Positions 19,050-27,782 of a stretch of 64,000 bases of DNA are shown here, piece by piece; the stretch's first letter is position 1, and each line of letters opens with the position of its first letter. The translations under genes and the position numbers were made by a program. Below the pieces are notes generated by a model that had not been told where the DNA came from, ran no database searches, and was given only the letters and a program-made list of their open reading frames with translations. Source of the stretch: Fluviicola chungangensis (lineage in GTDB: Bacteria; Bacteroidota; Bacteroidia; Flavobacteriales_D; Crocinitomicaceae); NCBI RefSeq assembly GCF_007558725.1, contig NZ_VLPL01000002.1, positions 1 to 64,000 of the forward strand. Reading direction: 5' to 3'.

Positions 19050-19466
19050 ATGATGATCGAATGGGGTTTAATCGGTTTGTTTGTGATGTGTTTTTTGGCA
19101 TCAACCATTGTTCCGTTCCCTTCTGAAGCAACACTCCTCTTTTTCTTGAATTCCGGAACTTACTCTCCGGTTTCCGTTTTAATTGTAGCGAGCCTGGGAA
19201 ATTGCCTGGGTGGTAGCACGAATTACCTGTTGGGATATTACGGCAGAAAAATACTAGGCAAAAAACAATTAGTAAGAAGCGAATCCCTGGTACAGCGTTA
19301 CGGTTTTTGGACAGCGCTATTTTCCTGGTTGCCGGTTATCGGGGATCCCTTGTTGGTAGTGCTTGGAGTTTATCGTGTATCCTTTTGGAAAACCATGGGC
19401 TTGATGAGCCTGGGGAAAATCACTCGTTATCTAATTGTTTACTGGACTTACTTCACTTTCGCTTAA
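19050..19466 (+). CDS. YqaA/DedA-like small integral membrane protein
   Basis: About 138 aa with hydrophobic segments throughout: GLIGLFVMCFLASTIVPFPSEATLLFF, a GNCLGGSTNYLLGYYGRK loop, then WTALFSWLPVIGDPLLVVLGVYR. This matches the YqaA subgroup of the SNARE-associated/DedA family, whose members are inner-membrane proteins linked to lipid transport and envelope homeostasis. A TTG at 19044 also opens the frame, but GGAGG at 19038-19042 lies 7 nt before the ATG at 19050, so that ATG is preferred. The 3' end overlaps the convergent dxr gene by 14 bp. Confidence 0.82.
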   Translation: MMIEWGLIGLFVMCFLASTIVPFPSEATLLFFLNSGTYSPVSVLIVASLGNCLGGSTNYLLGYYGRKILGKKQLVRSESLVQRYGFWTALFSWLPVIGDPLLVVLGVYRVSFWKTMGLMSLGKITRYLIVYWTYFTFA

Positions 19467-20604
19467 GTGCAAATTCGCGTGCCAAACGATCGGTTTCCAC
19501 GTAATCTTCATACCCCGGCTTGGAGATAAACGGAGTCTGTATCATGGTGTGCTCATTGATTCGGGCAATATCCAAAAACCCGATTTTTTCTTCCAAAAAA
19601 AGTTGTACGGAAATTTCATTTGCCGCATTTAAAGCACACGCCGCTGTGCCGCCTTTTTCCAATGCGTCGTAAGCCAGTTGAAGGTTTCGGAATGTTGTTT
19701 TATCTGTCTTTTCAAAAGTCAGTTGAGGATAATCCAAAAAGTTGAAACGTGGAAATTCTGTTTTGAATCGGTCGGGATATGTCAAAGCAAACTGGATAGG
19801 CAACTTCATATCCGGAAGACCCATTTGGGCTTTCATGCTCCCGTCCTGGAATTGTACCAATGAATGAACAATGGATTGCGGGTGAACGATTACGTCTATT
19901 TGTTCCGTTTTCAGACCAAAAAGCCATTTCGCTTCAATAACTTCCAATCCTTTATTCATCATGGAAGCGGAATCAATGGTAATCTTCGCTCCCATCGACC
20001 AATTCGGGTGTTTTAATGCCTGAGCAGGCGTAACGGATTTCAATGCAGCTGCTTCCCAGCCTCTGAAAGGTCCTCCCGATGCCGTCAGGTAGATTTTTTC
20101 TATTGGATTATGAAATTCCCCTACCAAACATTGGAAAATGGCAGAATGTTCCGAATCAACCGGGTAAATATTGATTCCTTTGGTGCGCGCCCTGGTTGTT
20201 ACCAGTTCGCCTGCCACGACCAAGGTTTCCTTATTCGCCAATGCAATGTCCTTTCCAGCTTCAATTGCCGCCAAGGTAGGTTTCAACCCTGCATAACCAA
20301 CCAGCGCAGTCAATACCACATCTACTTCACGAAATTCAACGACCTGGCAAAGTGCCTGATCTCCGGCATACACATGAACATCTTCAGAAAAAAGCCCATC
20401 CTTCACTTCCTGGTATTTGCTTTCATCACCGATCACAACCGTGTTTGGCTGGAATCGTTTGGCCTGTTCAATCAATAGCTTCGCATTTGACTGAGCAGTA
20501 ATGACTTGCAAATCAAATTTATCCGGATAGGCCTGAATCACTTCTAACGCCTGTGTCCCGATAGAACCAGTAGAACCTAGAATTGCAACTCCTTTTTTCT
20601 GCAT
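19453..20604 (-). CDS. dxr: 1-deoxy-D-xylulose 5-phosphate reductoisomerase
   Basis: About 383 aa from the ATG at 20604. It converts DXP to MEP with NADPH, the committed step of the non-mevalonate isoprenoid pathway. Visible motifs: ILGSTGSIGTQ (NADPH binding), ALANKETLVVAGELV, the metal/substrate site PVDSEHSAIFQ, SGGPFR, NWSMGAKITIDSASMMNKGLEVIEA, and HPQSIVHSLVQFQDGS. The frame continues 15 codons upstream to 20649, but those residues are not Dxr-like and include the promoter: TACTTTTG ends 4 nt before the ATG, so the mRNA is probably leaderless. It overlaps the 3' end of the yqaA-like gene tail to tail. Confidence 0.97.
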   Translation of the reverse strand: MQKKGVAILGSTGSIGTQALEVIQAYPDKFDLQVITAQSNAKLLIEQAKRFQPNTVVIGDESKYQEVKDGLFSEDVHVYAGDQALCQVVEFREVDVVLTALVGYAGLKPTLAAIEAGKDIALANKETLVVAGELVTTRARTKGINIYPVDSEHSAIFQCLVGEFHNPIEKIYLTASGGPFRGWEAAALKSVTPAQALKHPNWSMGAKITIDSASMMNKGLEVIEAKWLFGLKTEQIDVIVHPQSIVHSLVQFQDGSMKAQMGLPDMKLPIQFALTYPDRFKTEFPRFNFLDYPQLTFEKTDKTTFRNLQLAYDALEKGGTAACALNAANEISVQLFLEEKIGFLDIARINEHTMIQTPFISKPGYEDYVETDRLAREFALKRK

Positions 20605-20608
20605 GTAA

Positions 20609-20616
20609 CAAAAGTA
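20609..20616 (-). promoter_or_regulatory. -7 box of dxr, 4 nt from the ATG
   Basis: TACTTTTG on the minus strand followed by TTAC and ATG. It sets the start of dxr at 20604 and implies a leaderless transcript. Confidence 0.7.
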
Positions 20617-20626
20617 CGGTTTTATG

Positions 20627-20634
20627 TAGATTTG
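20627..20634 (+). promoter_or_regulatory. -7 box for the 20693 gene, divergent to dxr
   Basis: TAGATTTG on the plus strand, 11 bp from the dxr -7 box on the other strand, so the two promoters overlap and may compete. Confidence 0.5.
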
Positions 20635-20692
20635 GAGTGTAACCAACATGGTATTTCAACTTATGGGGTATAACTTAAAAAATAACTGCCTT

Positions 20693-21745
20693 ATGAAAAT
20701 GCTTTTACTTTCGATGATCTTGCTTCCGGGTGTCACTTTTGCCCGCTTCCCTCCGAATTCGGATGCTTACATGCTGAGTTCTCTTCGCTGGGCGGCGAAA
20801 TATGAAGTGGGAATTGATTACCAGCAACACCTTTATTACGGAGCAAAGCCGGAGGTCATAAAACAAAACAAGGTGGGAGTTGTAAAATCATTCAATATCA
20901 ATAAGCGTGGAAAGAAAAAGGAATGGTATGTTCGCACATACGATTTGTCGGGAAGATTAGTCCAAATGAAAACAATTTACGGTACAGTTAATTACACGTA
21001 TAATGATACCTTGTTGAGTGAAATACACCGGATAAATAAAGCCCATTCATTCCACACAAAAATTACCTATGACGGGCAATTACGCATCGTGAAAATTCAA
21101 TCTTCCAAAGACAACAAACCAACTGCCGAAACTGTTTATGTTTATTTCAGCGGTGAGCAAACTTCCCTGGTAGAACGAAAAATCTTCGGAAAGAAAGAAA
21201 AGACTTACAGGCTGGAAACCGATTATGACAACCTATTAAAAAAAGCCACAGAATCACGTTATACGATCAATGGTGAATTGCAAAAACGCTGGACATACAG
21301 TTGTGATGAAAAAGGAAAGATCCGGGAGGAAAAAGTAGATGAGGTAACTCATTGCCAGTATTATAGTTCCAATAACGACGGTTCGTACATCAGTTATACC
21401 CGGACAATTGAAAATGGCAAGGATTACCTGCAGGAATCTGTCTACACAAAAGATTCCGTATTGACCGAATACAATCGTTTCCTGCACGATTCCATTTTAG
21501 TGAATCACAATACCTATTCAACGAATAAAGATCTATTTGAAGGATATCGCAAAAACGGAAAACGCAGCTATAAACTGATCGAGGAAAAAGACGCGAAGGG
21601 AAATATCATCCGGCGCATTGATTGCTACAAGCCCACCGATAAATCATTAATTATCACCACTTTTTTGTATTCGGAAAACAACCTGATACAGGAAGTGACC
21701 TACAAGGACGGAACCAAAGTACGATTCGAATACACCTACCTGTAA
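20693..21745 (+). CDS. Hypothetical exported protein, 350 aa
   Basis: The ATG at 20693 gives a signal peptide (MKMLLLSMILLPGVTFA); the frame is also open from an ATG at 20648 but that would bury the signal sequence. The mature part consists of short beta-strand repeats of the kind YDLSGRLVQMKTIYGTVNYTYND and ITYDGQLRIVKIQSS, which look like the YD/RHS-like or MORN-like toxin-repeat fold seen in many Bacteroidota envelope proteins, without any toxin domain. It is transcribed away from dxr. Function unknown. Confidence 0.75.
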   Translation: MKMLLLSMILLPGVTFARFPPNSDAYMLSSLRWAAKYEVGIDYQQHLYYGAKPEVIKQNKVGVVKSFNINKRGKKKEWYVRTYDLSGRLVQMKTIYGTVNYTYNDTLLSEIHRINKAHSFHTKITYDGQLRIVKIQSSKDNKPTAETVYVYFSGEQTSLVERKIFGKKEKTYRLETDYDNLLKKATESRYTINGELQKRWTYSCDEKGKIREEKVDEVTHCQYYSSNNDGSYISYTRTIENGKDYLQESVYTKDSVLTEYNRFLHDSILVNHNTYSTNKDLFEGYRKNGKRSYKLIEEKDAKGNIIRRIDCYKPTDKSLIITTFLYSENNLIQEVTYKDGTKVRFEYTYL

Positions 21746-21825
21746 TGTAAGTAAGCTAAGCAACCTGGATGTGACTATGAATCAAAAACACCTGTTCTAT
21801 ATTACACTTACACTGAAAAGAACAC

Positions 21826-21833
21826 TACCTTTG
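21826..21833 (+). promoter_or_regulatory. -7 box 4 nt before the 21838 gene
   Basis: TACCTTTG followed by CGGC and the ATG at 21838; predicts a leaderless transcript. Confidence 0.7.
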
Positions 21834-21837
21834 CGGC

Positions 21838-22305
21838 ATGAAATACCGCATGTTGTCCGATGAAGAACTGCAGCACCTGGAAGGCGATTTAAAGGCGTTT
21901 CTGATTATTAACGGAGTCCATGGTGAAGAATGGGCAATGTTGAATCAGGAAGAACCTCAAAAGGCGCTGGAACTGGTTGAATTATTCTCCGATCAGGTAT
22001 TGCAAACAGTTTATGAAAAGGTGAAATTTCTGGAGCACCGCACTCCGGATTCCTGCATCGTATTCCATTTTCAGGAAAGCGAACAGGAACTGATTGCTAT
22101 TCAAAAGAACCCAGGATCTGCTGTCGACCTTTCCACCGTAGACGGAATTCATGAAGCTTTGACAAAGACCCCTCATGATCTCTCCTTTTTCACCAGTAAG
22201 AAACAGTATGCAAATTCGCGGGAAATGGAAATTCATCAATTAATTGCACAGGGGGCTGTTCTATCCGATGCCATTTTTTGGAATTCTTTGAAGGAAATTC
22301 TTTAG
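21838..22305 (+). CDS. Conserved cytosolic protein, DUF6495-like
   Basis: 155 aa, no signal peptide, acidic and helical at the N-terminus (MKYRMLSDEELQHLEGDLKAFLIINGVHGEEW) with a mixed alpha/beta middle (CIVFHFQESEQELIAI) and a C-terminal helix LIAQGAVLSDAIFWNSLKEI. The pattern of an N-terminal KYRxLxxEEL, the central VKFLEHRTPDSCIVF and the end IAQGAV is like a short family of unknown function found in Flavobacteriia that I believe is called DUF6495; the name is from memory. Its promoter abuts the ATG, so the transcript is probably leaderless. Confidence 0.75.
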   Translation: MKYRMLSDEELQHLEGDLKAFLIINGVHGEEWAMLNQEEPQKALELVELFSDQVLQTVYEKVKFLEHRTPDSCIVFHFQESEQELIAIQKNPGSAVDLSTVDGIHEALTKTPHDLSFFTSKKQYANSREMEIHQLIAQGAVLSDAIFWNSLKEIL

Positions 22306-22459
22306 AATCATACCGAATGCTAGGAAAGCATAAGTAAATTGCACAGTCAAATCGGACAATTGCTCACTCAAAATTTGCTTAAATACAATCTGCAGAAAAA
22401 GTAGTTCATACTATACTCAGAAAGCTTAGTTTTACCCTAGCACCCCGGCTTAATTTATT

Positions 22460-22861
22460 ATGAAGATTCGTTTTACTTACTTACTATTCGGACTGCTTTT
22501 TTTAGTCCTTTCTGCTTGTTCAAACTCTAACATTGATGACCGTCTTGTCAAAAAATGGACACTTGTTAAAGTAGACGGTTTCGGACCGGACAAAGACAAA
22601 ATTTTGGGAATCAACAATATTTATTTTGATCTGAAAGATGACGAAACGTTTAAGGGTCGTTGGTATGATCAAAACAATATGACAGATTTTATTGAAATGG
22701 AGGGAAAATGGTTAAGCACCCAATACGACGATAAAATTGATTTATTCTTATTTTACGGTCCCAACCAAAAGAAGTCTATCATTTTCAACATTACAAAAGT
22801 TGAAGGAGATGATATGACGATGCGCATTTCAGAAATCGATCATTTCTTTAAAGCGAAGTAG
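22460..22861 (+). CDS. Small lipocalin-like lipoprotein, 133 aa
   Basis: Lipoprotein signal peptide with lipobox VLSAC (Cys about residue 20). The mature part starts with DDRLVKKWTLVKVDG and has alternating beta strands (IYFDLKDDETFKGRWYD, FIEMEGKWLS), the usual look of Bacteroidota lipocalin-like lipoproteins (DUF4923/lipocalin_5-type), in which a KW..G motif opens a small barrel. Ligand unknown. A strong UUCG terminator follows at 22883, and the gene is probably monocistronic. Confidence 0.75.
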   Translation: MKIRFTYLLFGLLFLVLSACSNSNIDDRLVKKWTLVKVDGFGPDKDKILGINNIYFDLKDDETFKGRWYDQNNMTDFIEMEGKWLSTQYDDKIDLFLFYGPNQKKSIIFNITKVEGDDMTMRISEIDHFFKAK

Positions 22862-22882
22862 CAATATAAACCAATAACCAAT

Positions 22883-22905
22883 AAGGGGCTTCGGCCCCTT
22901 TTTTA
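22883..22905 (+). terminator. UUCG-tetraloop terminator
   Basis: AAGGGGC (22883-22889) pairs with GCCCCTT (22894-22900) around TTCG, followed by TTTT. It closes the lipoprotein unit. Confidence 0.95.
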
Positions 22906-22950
22906 TTGATATACTTCCCGGACTTATAGGTAGAAGCAAAGCGGAAGCAC

Positions 22951-22958
22951 TATATTTG
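22951..22958 (+). promoter_or_regulatory. -7 box 5 nt before the SUFU-domain gene
   Basis: TATATTTG followed by TCACC and the ATG at 22964; predicts a leaderless transcript. Confidence 0.7.
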
Positions 22959-22963
22959 TCACC

Positions 22964-23578
22964 ATGGAACTATTAAAGGCATTTGAAAACCGTTTTGGAG
23001 CTCACCGCGTAAAATCTATCCAAAATCCGTTGCACAATGAACAGGAATTAATGATCCTGTTTCTTGAACTGGATGTTCCGGTAACAGTTATTATGACCGC
23101 TTCCCTTTCCGATTATAAAATGCCGGTCCTTGAAAAATGGGTTGGCAGAGAGTTTAATGAAATTTTTTTCTGTCTGCCCGCTTACTGGGATTTTGAAGAT
23201 TATACCAACCCGAACTGTTCGTGGATCTATTCCTGGCTCTACAAGTTGGAGCGGTTCGTAAGAGATAAAAACACCTGGTTTGGCCCGGGACATACCATTC
23301 CGACAGGTAATCCGGAAGTTCCGATTTCCAATCTGATGAAACAGGAATATTTCATCTTTTTGGATCCCATTTTACTTCAAAAAGAATTGAGTCCCGTAAT
23401 TATTTCCGGCAAAACCATTCAGTTCCTAAGTATCGTTCCGATTTTCGGTGACGAACTGGATTTTAAAATGGGTAAAGGAACGCAGAAATTCATTCGTCGG
23501 TTTATTCAACGTAACCAGGATGAGAAACTGGACGATTATCGCAGTTCCATTCTAAATAGTCGTTTGCGCTTTTTTTGA
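22964..23578 (+). CDS. Suppressor-of-fused (SUFU) domain protein
   Basis: 204 aa, no signal peptide. The motif series MTASLSDYKMP, EIFFCLPAYWDF, W..SWLYKLERFVRDKNTWFGPGHTIPTG and the later FLSIVPIFGDELDFKM matches bacterial SUFU-like (PF05076) proteins, which are mostly about 200 aa and often occur near polymorphic-toxin immunity genes or as stand-alone proteins. Here there is no toxin gene next to it; its neighbours are a lipoprotein gene and the convergent arsC-like gene. Role unknown; immunity to a contact-dependent toxin is a family-based suggestion only. Confidence 0.82.
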   Translation: MELLKAFENRFGAHRVKSIQNPLHNEQELMILFLELDVPVTVIMTASLSDYKMPVLEKWVGREFNEIFFCLPAYWDFEDYTNPNCSWIYSWLYKLERFVRDKNTWFGPGHTIPTGNPEVPISNLMKQEYFIFLDPILLQKELSPVIISGKTIQFLSIVPIFGDELDFKMGKGTQKFIRRFIQRNQDEKLDDYRSSILNSRLRFF

Positions 23579-23724
23579 GGTGATCCGATAAAATAAATGA
23601 GAAATCCGGGTTAATTATTAGCAAGTTAGTAAACTTACTTACAAGCTTTGTTCAATTTGCGTTTTTCCAAACAATTACAATTCCATTGCGCACCATTTCC
23701 CTCGTTAACCCACCCATTAAAACA

Positions 23725-24084
23725 TCACTTATTCTTAGCAAAAAATTCCCGGGCAGATTCCACCTCCTTCTTCGCATTTCCGATCCAAACATGCTCGTCA
23801 TAAATAACAAAAGGCCGCTTTAAAAACGTGTATTCCTCCAACATGTATTTGCGGTAATCCGCTTCTGTCAAATTCATTTCATGTAATCCCTGAGAACGGA
23901 ATTTCATCGCTCTTTTTGAAAACATTCCCTCATAAGAACCCACCTTTTCTTTTAACCAATCCAAAGTCTTGGCATCAATATTTGTTTGTTTGATATCAAT
24001 CAGCTCCACATCTTTTGGTAAGTCCAGAGTCTTCATAATCTTTTGACAAGTGTCGCAAGAGCTTAAATAATAAAATTTTCTCAT
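23725..24084 (-). CDS. ArsC/Spx-family thioredoxin-fold protein
   Basis: 119 aa. The N-terminal CxxC (YLSSCDTCQK, Cys10 and Cys13), the segment DIKQTNIDAKTLDWLKEKVG, then FSKRAMKFRSQGL and the C-terminal FLKRPFVIYDEHVWIG match the ArsC/Spx family (YffB/ArsC-like reductases). Classical ArsC has a single N-terminal Cys followed by an Arg patch, whereas CxxC resembles Spx-type members, so an arsenate reductase role is not assured. It lies 11 bp downstream of the 24096-25010 gene and is probably co-transcribed with it. Confidence 0.88.
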   Translation of the reverse strand: MRKFYYLSSCDTCQKIMKTLDLPKDVELIDIKQTNIDAKTLDWLKEKVGSYEGMFSKRAMKFRSQGLHEMNLTEADYRKYMLEEYTFLKRPFVIYDEHVWIGNAKKEVESAREFFAKNK

Positions 24085-24095
24085 GGAATGCGCTA

Positions 24096-25010
24096 TTAAC
24101 GGTTTTGCATGTATTCGTCATTTCTTTTCCGGTCTTCCGGTGTTCCGGTGTTACAACCGTTCGATTTCTTAGTAAAATGATGAATCCAGCGAATTTGAAA
24201 TTGGATGGGCCAGTAATTGCTTGAAAACCATTGAATCGTTGGGCGCGCTTTGTTCGGTTCGTAAATTCCAATGGCCGGAACCAAAAAGCCAAAGGTTAGA
24301 TAATCACCCCGGCGAATCGTTCGGGTGAACCCTAAGTGCAAATGGAATTGCGCCATGAAATCCTGTTGGAACTTTACCGGAGCAATGGTAGGAACGTAAG
24401 GTGCTTTCGGTGCAGGAAGTGCATTAAACAAAAAGTTAAACCCCAATCCCGTTTCCAAATGCCAGCCATCTGCAATCTTGGTAAACCGATCGATTGTTAC
24501 GCGTGCAGTTACATAACCATTGTAGAAGGACCCGGTACTCTCATCAAAGGAAGAAACACCTGAAGGATCGACCAATTCAAAACGTGTCCGCTCACTTCCA
24601 CCGATGTAATTAAAGCCCAATCCCCAGTCCAGTCTATGAAATAAGTTCGCACCGATCCATTTTATTTCGCCTTTATCCCCACGTTTTTTATACCATGCGT
24701 CCAAAACACGCGACTTTTTCAAGCGGTAATGAGCCGCACCTATTTCAATAAATGCTCCCGGTTTTCCGATCGGATCAACTGATGCAGTAACCGGCCGGCC
24801 AGTCGCATCCGTTCCGGAATATTCGGTTATTTTCGGATTGGTAAACGTGAAATTCGGTCCCAGGGAAATTTGGATTCCATCCTTTGTCAATTGACGGTAA
24901 TCACGTGCACCTCCAAAAAAATCCTTTCGGCTCTTCCCTCTCAAATTGCGGGATTGACCGAATGAAAATCCGGTAATGACAATCAACAAAATACAAACGA
25001 CAAATTTCAT
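24096..25010 (-). CDS. Hypothetical exported, probably outer-membrane, protein
   Basis: 304 aa with signal peptide (MKFVVCILLIVITGFSFGQ). The remainder alternates polar and hydrophobic residues with many aromatic strand ends (IQISLGPNFTFTNP, AFIEIGAAHYRLKKS, WHLETGLGFNFLF, AQFHLHLGFTRTI, YLTFGFLVPAIGIY), which suggests an outer-membrane beta barrel of 8-10 strands. It does not end in a typical terminal Phe; the tail (KSNGCNTGTPEDRKRNDEYMQNR) is charged. Upstream of the ArsC/Spx-like gene in the same direction. Family not recognised. Confidence 0.7.
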   Translation of the reverse strand: MKFVVCILLIVITGFSFGQSRNLRGKSRKDFFGGARDYRQLTKDGIQISLGPNFTFTNPKITEYSGTDATGRPVTASVDPIGKPGAFIEIGAAHYRLKKSRVLDAWYKKRGDKGEIKWIGANLFHRLDWGLGFNYIGGSERTRFELVDPSGVSSFDESTGSFYNGYVTARVTIDRFTKIADGWHLETGLGFNFLFNALPAPKAPYVPTIAPVKFQQDFMAQFHLHLGFTRTIRRGDYLTFGFLVPAIGIYEPNKARPTIQWFSSNYWPIQFQIRWIHHFTKKSNGCNTGTPEDRKRNDEYMQNR

Positions 25011-25049
25011 GGTCTAATTTTATTTAAATATCTAAAGATTTCTGATTCG

Positions 25050-26387
25050 TTACGAAATAAGTTCCAACATTTTATCCATAACGAATGGTTCGTCCCATTT
25101 TTCATGGATGTTCTCAATCTTCAGAATTTCCTGCATCAAGGCGTCTTGTTTTCTTCCATTTTTCAATGCATCGCTGTAACGCGTATTACTAAACGTAACC
25201 TGTGAATAAAGTGGTGTCCATTTATCCGGATGTAATCGGGAGAATTTTCCCTCAATCTTCTTTTGCAACAGGAATTCAGGATCTGCCGTTTTATCGCGCA
25301 TTTCCACGTAATTATCAAGCGCTAAATCCAGGATTGCATTCGCATCCGGAACCCGCTGATCAGAAAAACGACTCAACAGACCTGTCCAGTCTCCTTTACT
25401 CTCATCATACATCTCGTTGAAAACGGTACAATCTTCGAAACCGCAGTTCATTCCTTGTCCATAGAATGGAACAATGGCATGTGCAGCATCACCCAGGAGA
25501 ACTATATTGTCCTTATAATTCCATGGCTCACAGCGAACCATGATTAATGAACTGGTTGGATTTTCGAAATAATCGTCCAGCAATGTCGGCATCATTCCTA
25601 CGGCATCCGGGAATGTCTTGTCAAAAAAAGCAGCGACCTGCTCCCTCGTTTTCAGCGTCTCAAACGAAGTTTCTCCTTCCATCGGGAAGAAAAGGGTACA
25701 CGTAAAGCTTCCGTCGAGGTTTGCCAGGGCGATCATCATAAATTCACCTCTGGGCCAAATGTGCAGGCAATTTTTATCCAATTTGTGGCTTCCGTCCGCA
25801 TTTGCCGGGATCACCAGTTCCTTATATCCATGATCCAGGTATTTTTGTGAATAATTGAAGGTCATGGACTTTTGCATCCGCATACGAACTGCCGAATAGG
25901 CTCCGTCAGTAGCAAAGATCTTATCCGATTCGAACTGCTCCAGCTCTTTTGTTTGTTCATTTTGAAATGAAAGTGTATTTGTTTTCAAATTCACATCCAA
26001 ACATTTCCGATCAAAGAAGTATTCAATATTCGGATAATTATCAGCCAGGTTCATCAACTTCTGGTTCAATCCTCCGCGCGAAACAGAATAAATTGCCTCA
26101 TTGTTTACACCGTACGGCTGGTAAGTCAGCGTCCCGTCCAAAGCATGCATACAGCGGTTGTACATCGGAATGGCGATCTGGCGAATATCTTCGGCAATGC
26201 CGGCAATTTCCAAAGCTTTCCAGCCACGGTCAGAAAGCGCCAGGTTAATAGACTTTCCACCTATCAATGTTGCTTTTCTCAGATCAGGTCTTCGTTCAAA
26301 TACGGAAACGTGGTATCCTTTCTGTGCCAGTAAAATGGCTTGCAAACTTCCTACAAGTCCTGCCCCTACTACTGCTATTTTTTTCAT
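25050..26387 (-). CDS. kmo: Kynurenine 3-monooxygenase
   Basis: 445 aa FAD-dependent aromatic hydroxylase. N-terminal dinucleotide motif VVGAGLVGSLQAILLAQ, the substrate region KSINLALSDRGWKALEIAG typical of KMO, and the FAD-ribityl motif LLGDAAHAIVPFYGQGMNCGFEDC. It hydroxylates L-kynurenine to 3-hydroxykynurenine with NADPH and oxygen. The gene is downstream of kynU in the same direction with a 67-bp gap containing a 10-bp inverted repeat. With kynU it forms the middle of the tryptophan-to-quinolinate route; tryptophan 2,3-dioxygenase and 3-hydroxyanthranilate dioxygenase genes are not in this window. Confidence 0.97.
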   Translation of the reverse strand: MKKIAVVGAGLVGSLQAILLAQKGYHVSVFERRPDLRKATLIGGKSINLALSDRGWKALEIAGIAEDIRQIAIPMYNRCMHALDGTLTYQPYGVNNEAIYSVSRGGLNQKLMNLADNYPNIEYFFDRKCLDVNLKTNTLSFQNEQTKELEQFESDKIFATDGAYSAVRMRMQKSMTFNYSQKYLDHGYKELVIPANADGSHKLDKNCLHIWPRGEFMMIALANLDGSFTCTLFFPMEGETSFETLKTREQVAAFFDKTFPDAVGMMPTLLDDYFENPTSSLIMVRCEPWNYKDNIVLLGDAAHAIVPFYGQGMNCGFEDCTVFNEMYDESKGDWTGLLSRFSDQRVPDANAILDLALDNYVEMRDKTADPEFLLQKKIEGKFSRLHPDKWTPLYSQVTFSNTRYSDALKNGRKQDALMQEILKIENIHEKWDEPFVMDKMLELIS

Positions 26388-26406
26388 AATCCTAATTTCA
26401 GTTTAT

Positions 26407-26460
26407 AATTGAAAAGCGGGTTATCTTACTTTTCAATTGACCAATTTTCCATTTTCAATT
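26407..26460. repeat. Dispersed AATTGAAAAG hairpin element between kynU and kmo
   Basis: AATTGAAAAG (26407-26416) and CTTTTCAATT (26429-26438) are perfect inverted repeats, followed by CCATTTTCAATT up to the kynU stop. The same arms recur at 31733-31768. Confidence 0.8.
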
Positions 26461-27738
26461 CCCGTTAATTGCTTCCTCCAAATACTTCCCAAGGAAATAA
26501 ACATCTTCAAAGGAATTGTATAACGGAACCGGTGCTACACGAATGACATTTGGCTCCCTCCAATCTGCAACCACTCCTTTTTCAGAGATCGCATCGAAAA
26601 TTTGCTTTCCTTTTCCATGGACCAGGATCGACAATTGTGCTCCTCTGCGTTTCGGTTCTTTCGGTGTGATGATTTCAAAACGGCATTTCTCCGCGTATTT
26701 CTCCGATAAACCATTCAAAATAAACTCCAAATAACCTGTCAGCAATTCACTTTTTGCTTTGAGTTTGTCCATTCCCACCTCATCAAAAATTTCCAAAGAT
26801 GCCCAATGCGCGGCCATTCCCAATACGGGTGCATTACTTAACTGCCAGCCTTCAGCCCCCTCCATCGGAACAAAGCCGGGTTCCATTTGAAAACGTGTAC
26901 TCTTATCATATCCCCACCATCCTGCAAAACGCGGAAGTGAAGCATTCTTTGCATGTTTTTCATGAACAAACATCCCAGAAACGCCTCCAGGACTTGAGTT
27001 CAAATATTTATAGGAGCACCAGGCAGCAAAATCAACTCCCCAATCGTGCAGTTTAAGCGGGACATTTCCTGCAGCATGTGCCAGGTCAAAACCAACCATC
27101 GCTCCAACTCCTTTTCCGGCTTTCGTGATTGCTTCCATATCCAGCAACTGCCCGGTGTAGTAATTCACTCCGCCAAACATTACCAGGGCTAAAGAATCTC
27201 CTAATTCCAGGATTTTAGCCAATATATCTTCGTCTCTTAACGTATGCTCTCCTTCTCGTGGCACCATTCCCACCAAATCCGTTTCCGGGTCCAGTCCATG
27301 AAAACGCACTTGCGATTCCAATGCATACAGGTCACTAGGGAATGCTTTTGCCTCACACAAAATTTTGGTTCTCTTTCCTTTTGGCTGATAAAAAGAAACC
27401 ATCAGCAAATGCAGATTGGTCGTCAGGGAATGTGTTACTACTACTTCTTTCGGCAATGCGCCCACGATTCTTGCGGAAGCATCTGTGAGAAATTCATGGT
27501 ATTTATACCATGGATTCGTTCCCAGGAAGTGTCCCTCTACTCCCCATTTTGCCCAATCATCCAATTCCAGGTTCACTTTTTCACGGACGGTTTTAGGTTG
27601 TAAACCCAATGAATTTCCGGTGAAATATCTCACGGAATTTTTGGTGAAAGTTGGAAAATAGAAGCGGTCTCTATAAGACTTTAATGGATCTGAAGCATCC
27701 ATCTGAGCTGCAAACTCGGGAGTAAATTCGTATTTCAT
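26455..27738 (-). CDS. kynU: Kynureninase
   Basis: About 427 aa from the ATG at 27738 (MKYEFTPEFAAQMDASDPL); 31 extra codons upstream are open but poorly conserved-looking. A PLP enzyme that cleaves 3-hydroxykynurenine to 3-hydroxyanthranilate and alanine. Motifs: FTGNSLGLQPKTV, the WGVEGHF segment, VVTHSLTTNLHLLM, FDLAHAAGNVPLKLHDWGVDFAAWCSYKYLNSSPG with the PLP lysine in SYKYLN, and the C-terminal RVAPVPLYNSFEDV. A TATATTTG box at 27783-27790 gives a leader of roughly 40 nt. It probably heads an operon with kmo. Confidence 0.97.
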   Translation of the reverse strand: MKYEFTPEFAAQMDASDPLKSYRDRFYFPTFTKNSVRYFTGNSLGLQPKTVREKVNLELDDWAKWGVEGHFLGTNPWYKYHEFLTDASARIVGALPKEVVVTHSLTTNLHLLMVSFYQPKGKRTKILCEAKAFPSDLYALESQVRFHGLDPETDLVGMVPREGEHTLRDEDILAKILELGDSLALVMFGGVNYYTGQLLDMEAITKAGKGVGAMVGFDLAHAAGNVPLKLHDWGVDFAAWCSYKYLNSSPGGVSGMFVHEKHAKNASLPRFAGWWGYDKSTRFQMEPGFVPMEGAEGWQLSNAPVLGMAAHWASLEIFDEVGMDKLKAKSELLTGYLEFILNGLSEKYAEKCRFEIITPKEPKRRGAQLSILVHGKGKQIFDAISEKGVVADWREPNVIRVAPVPLYNSFEDVYFLGKYLEEAINGN

Positions 27739-27782
27739 CTGATAAATCGATTGTTCTTTGCGAACTGCTAAAAATTTTGTCC

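Noticed and set aside
24096-24292. 98-aa frame ahead of the ArsC/Spx-like gene
   Set aside because: It overlaps the 24096-25010 gene in another frame and has no recognisable features.
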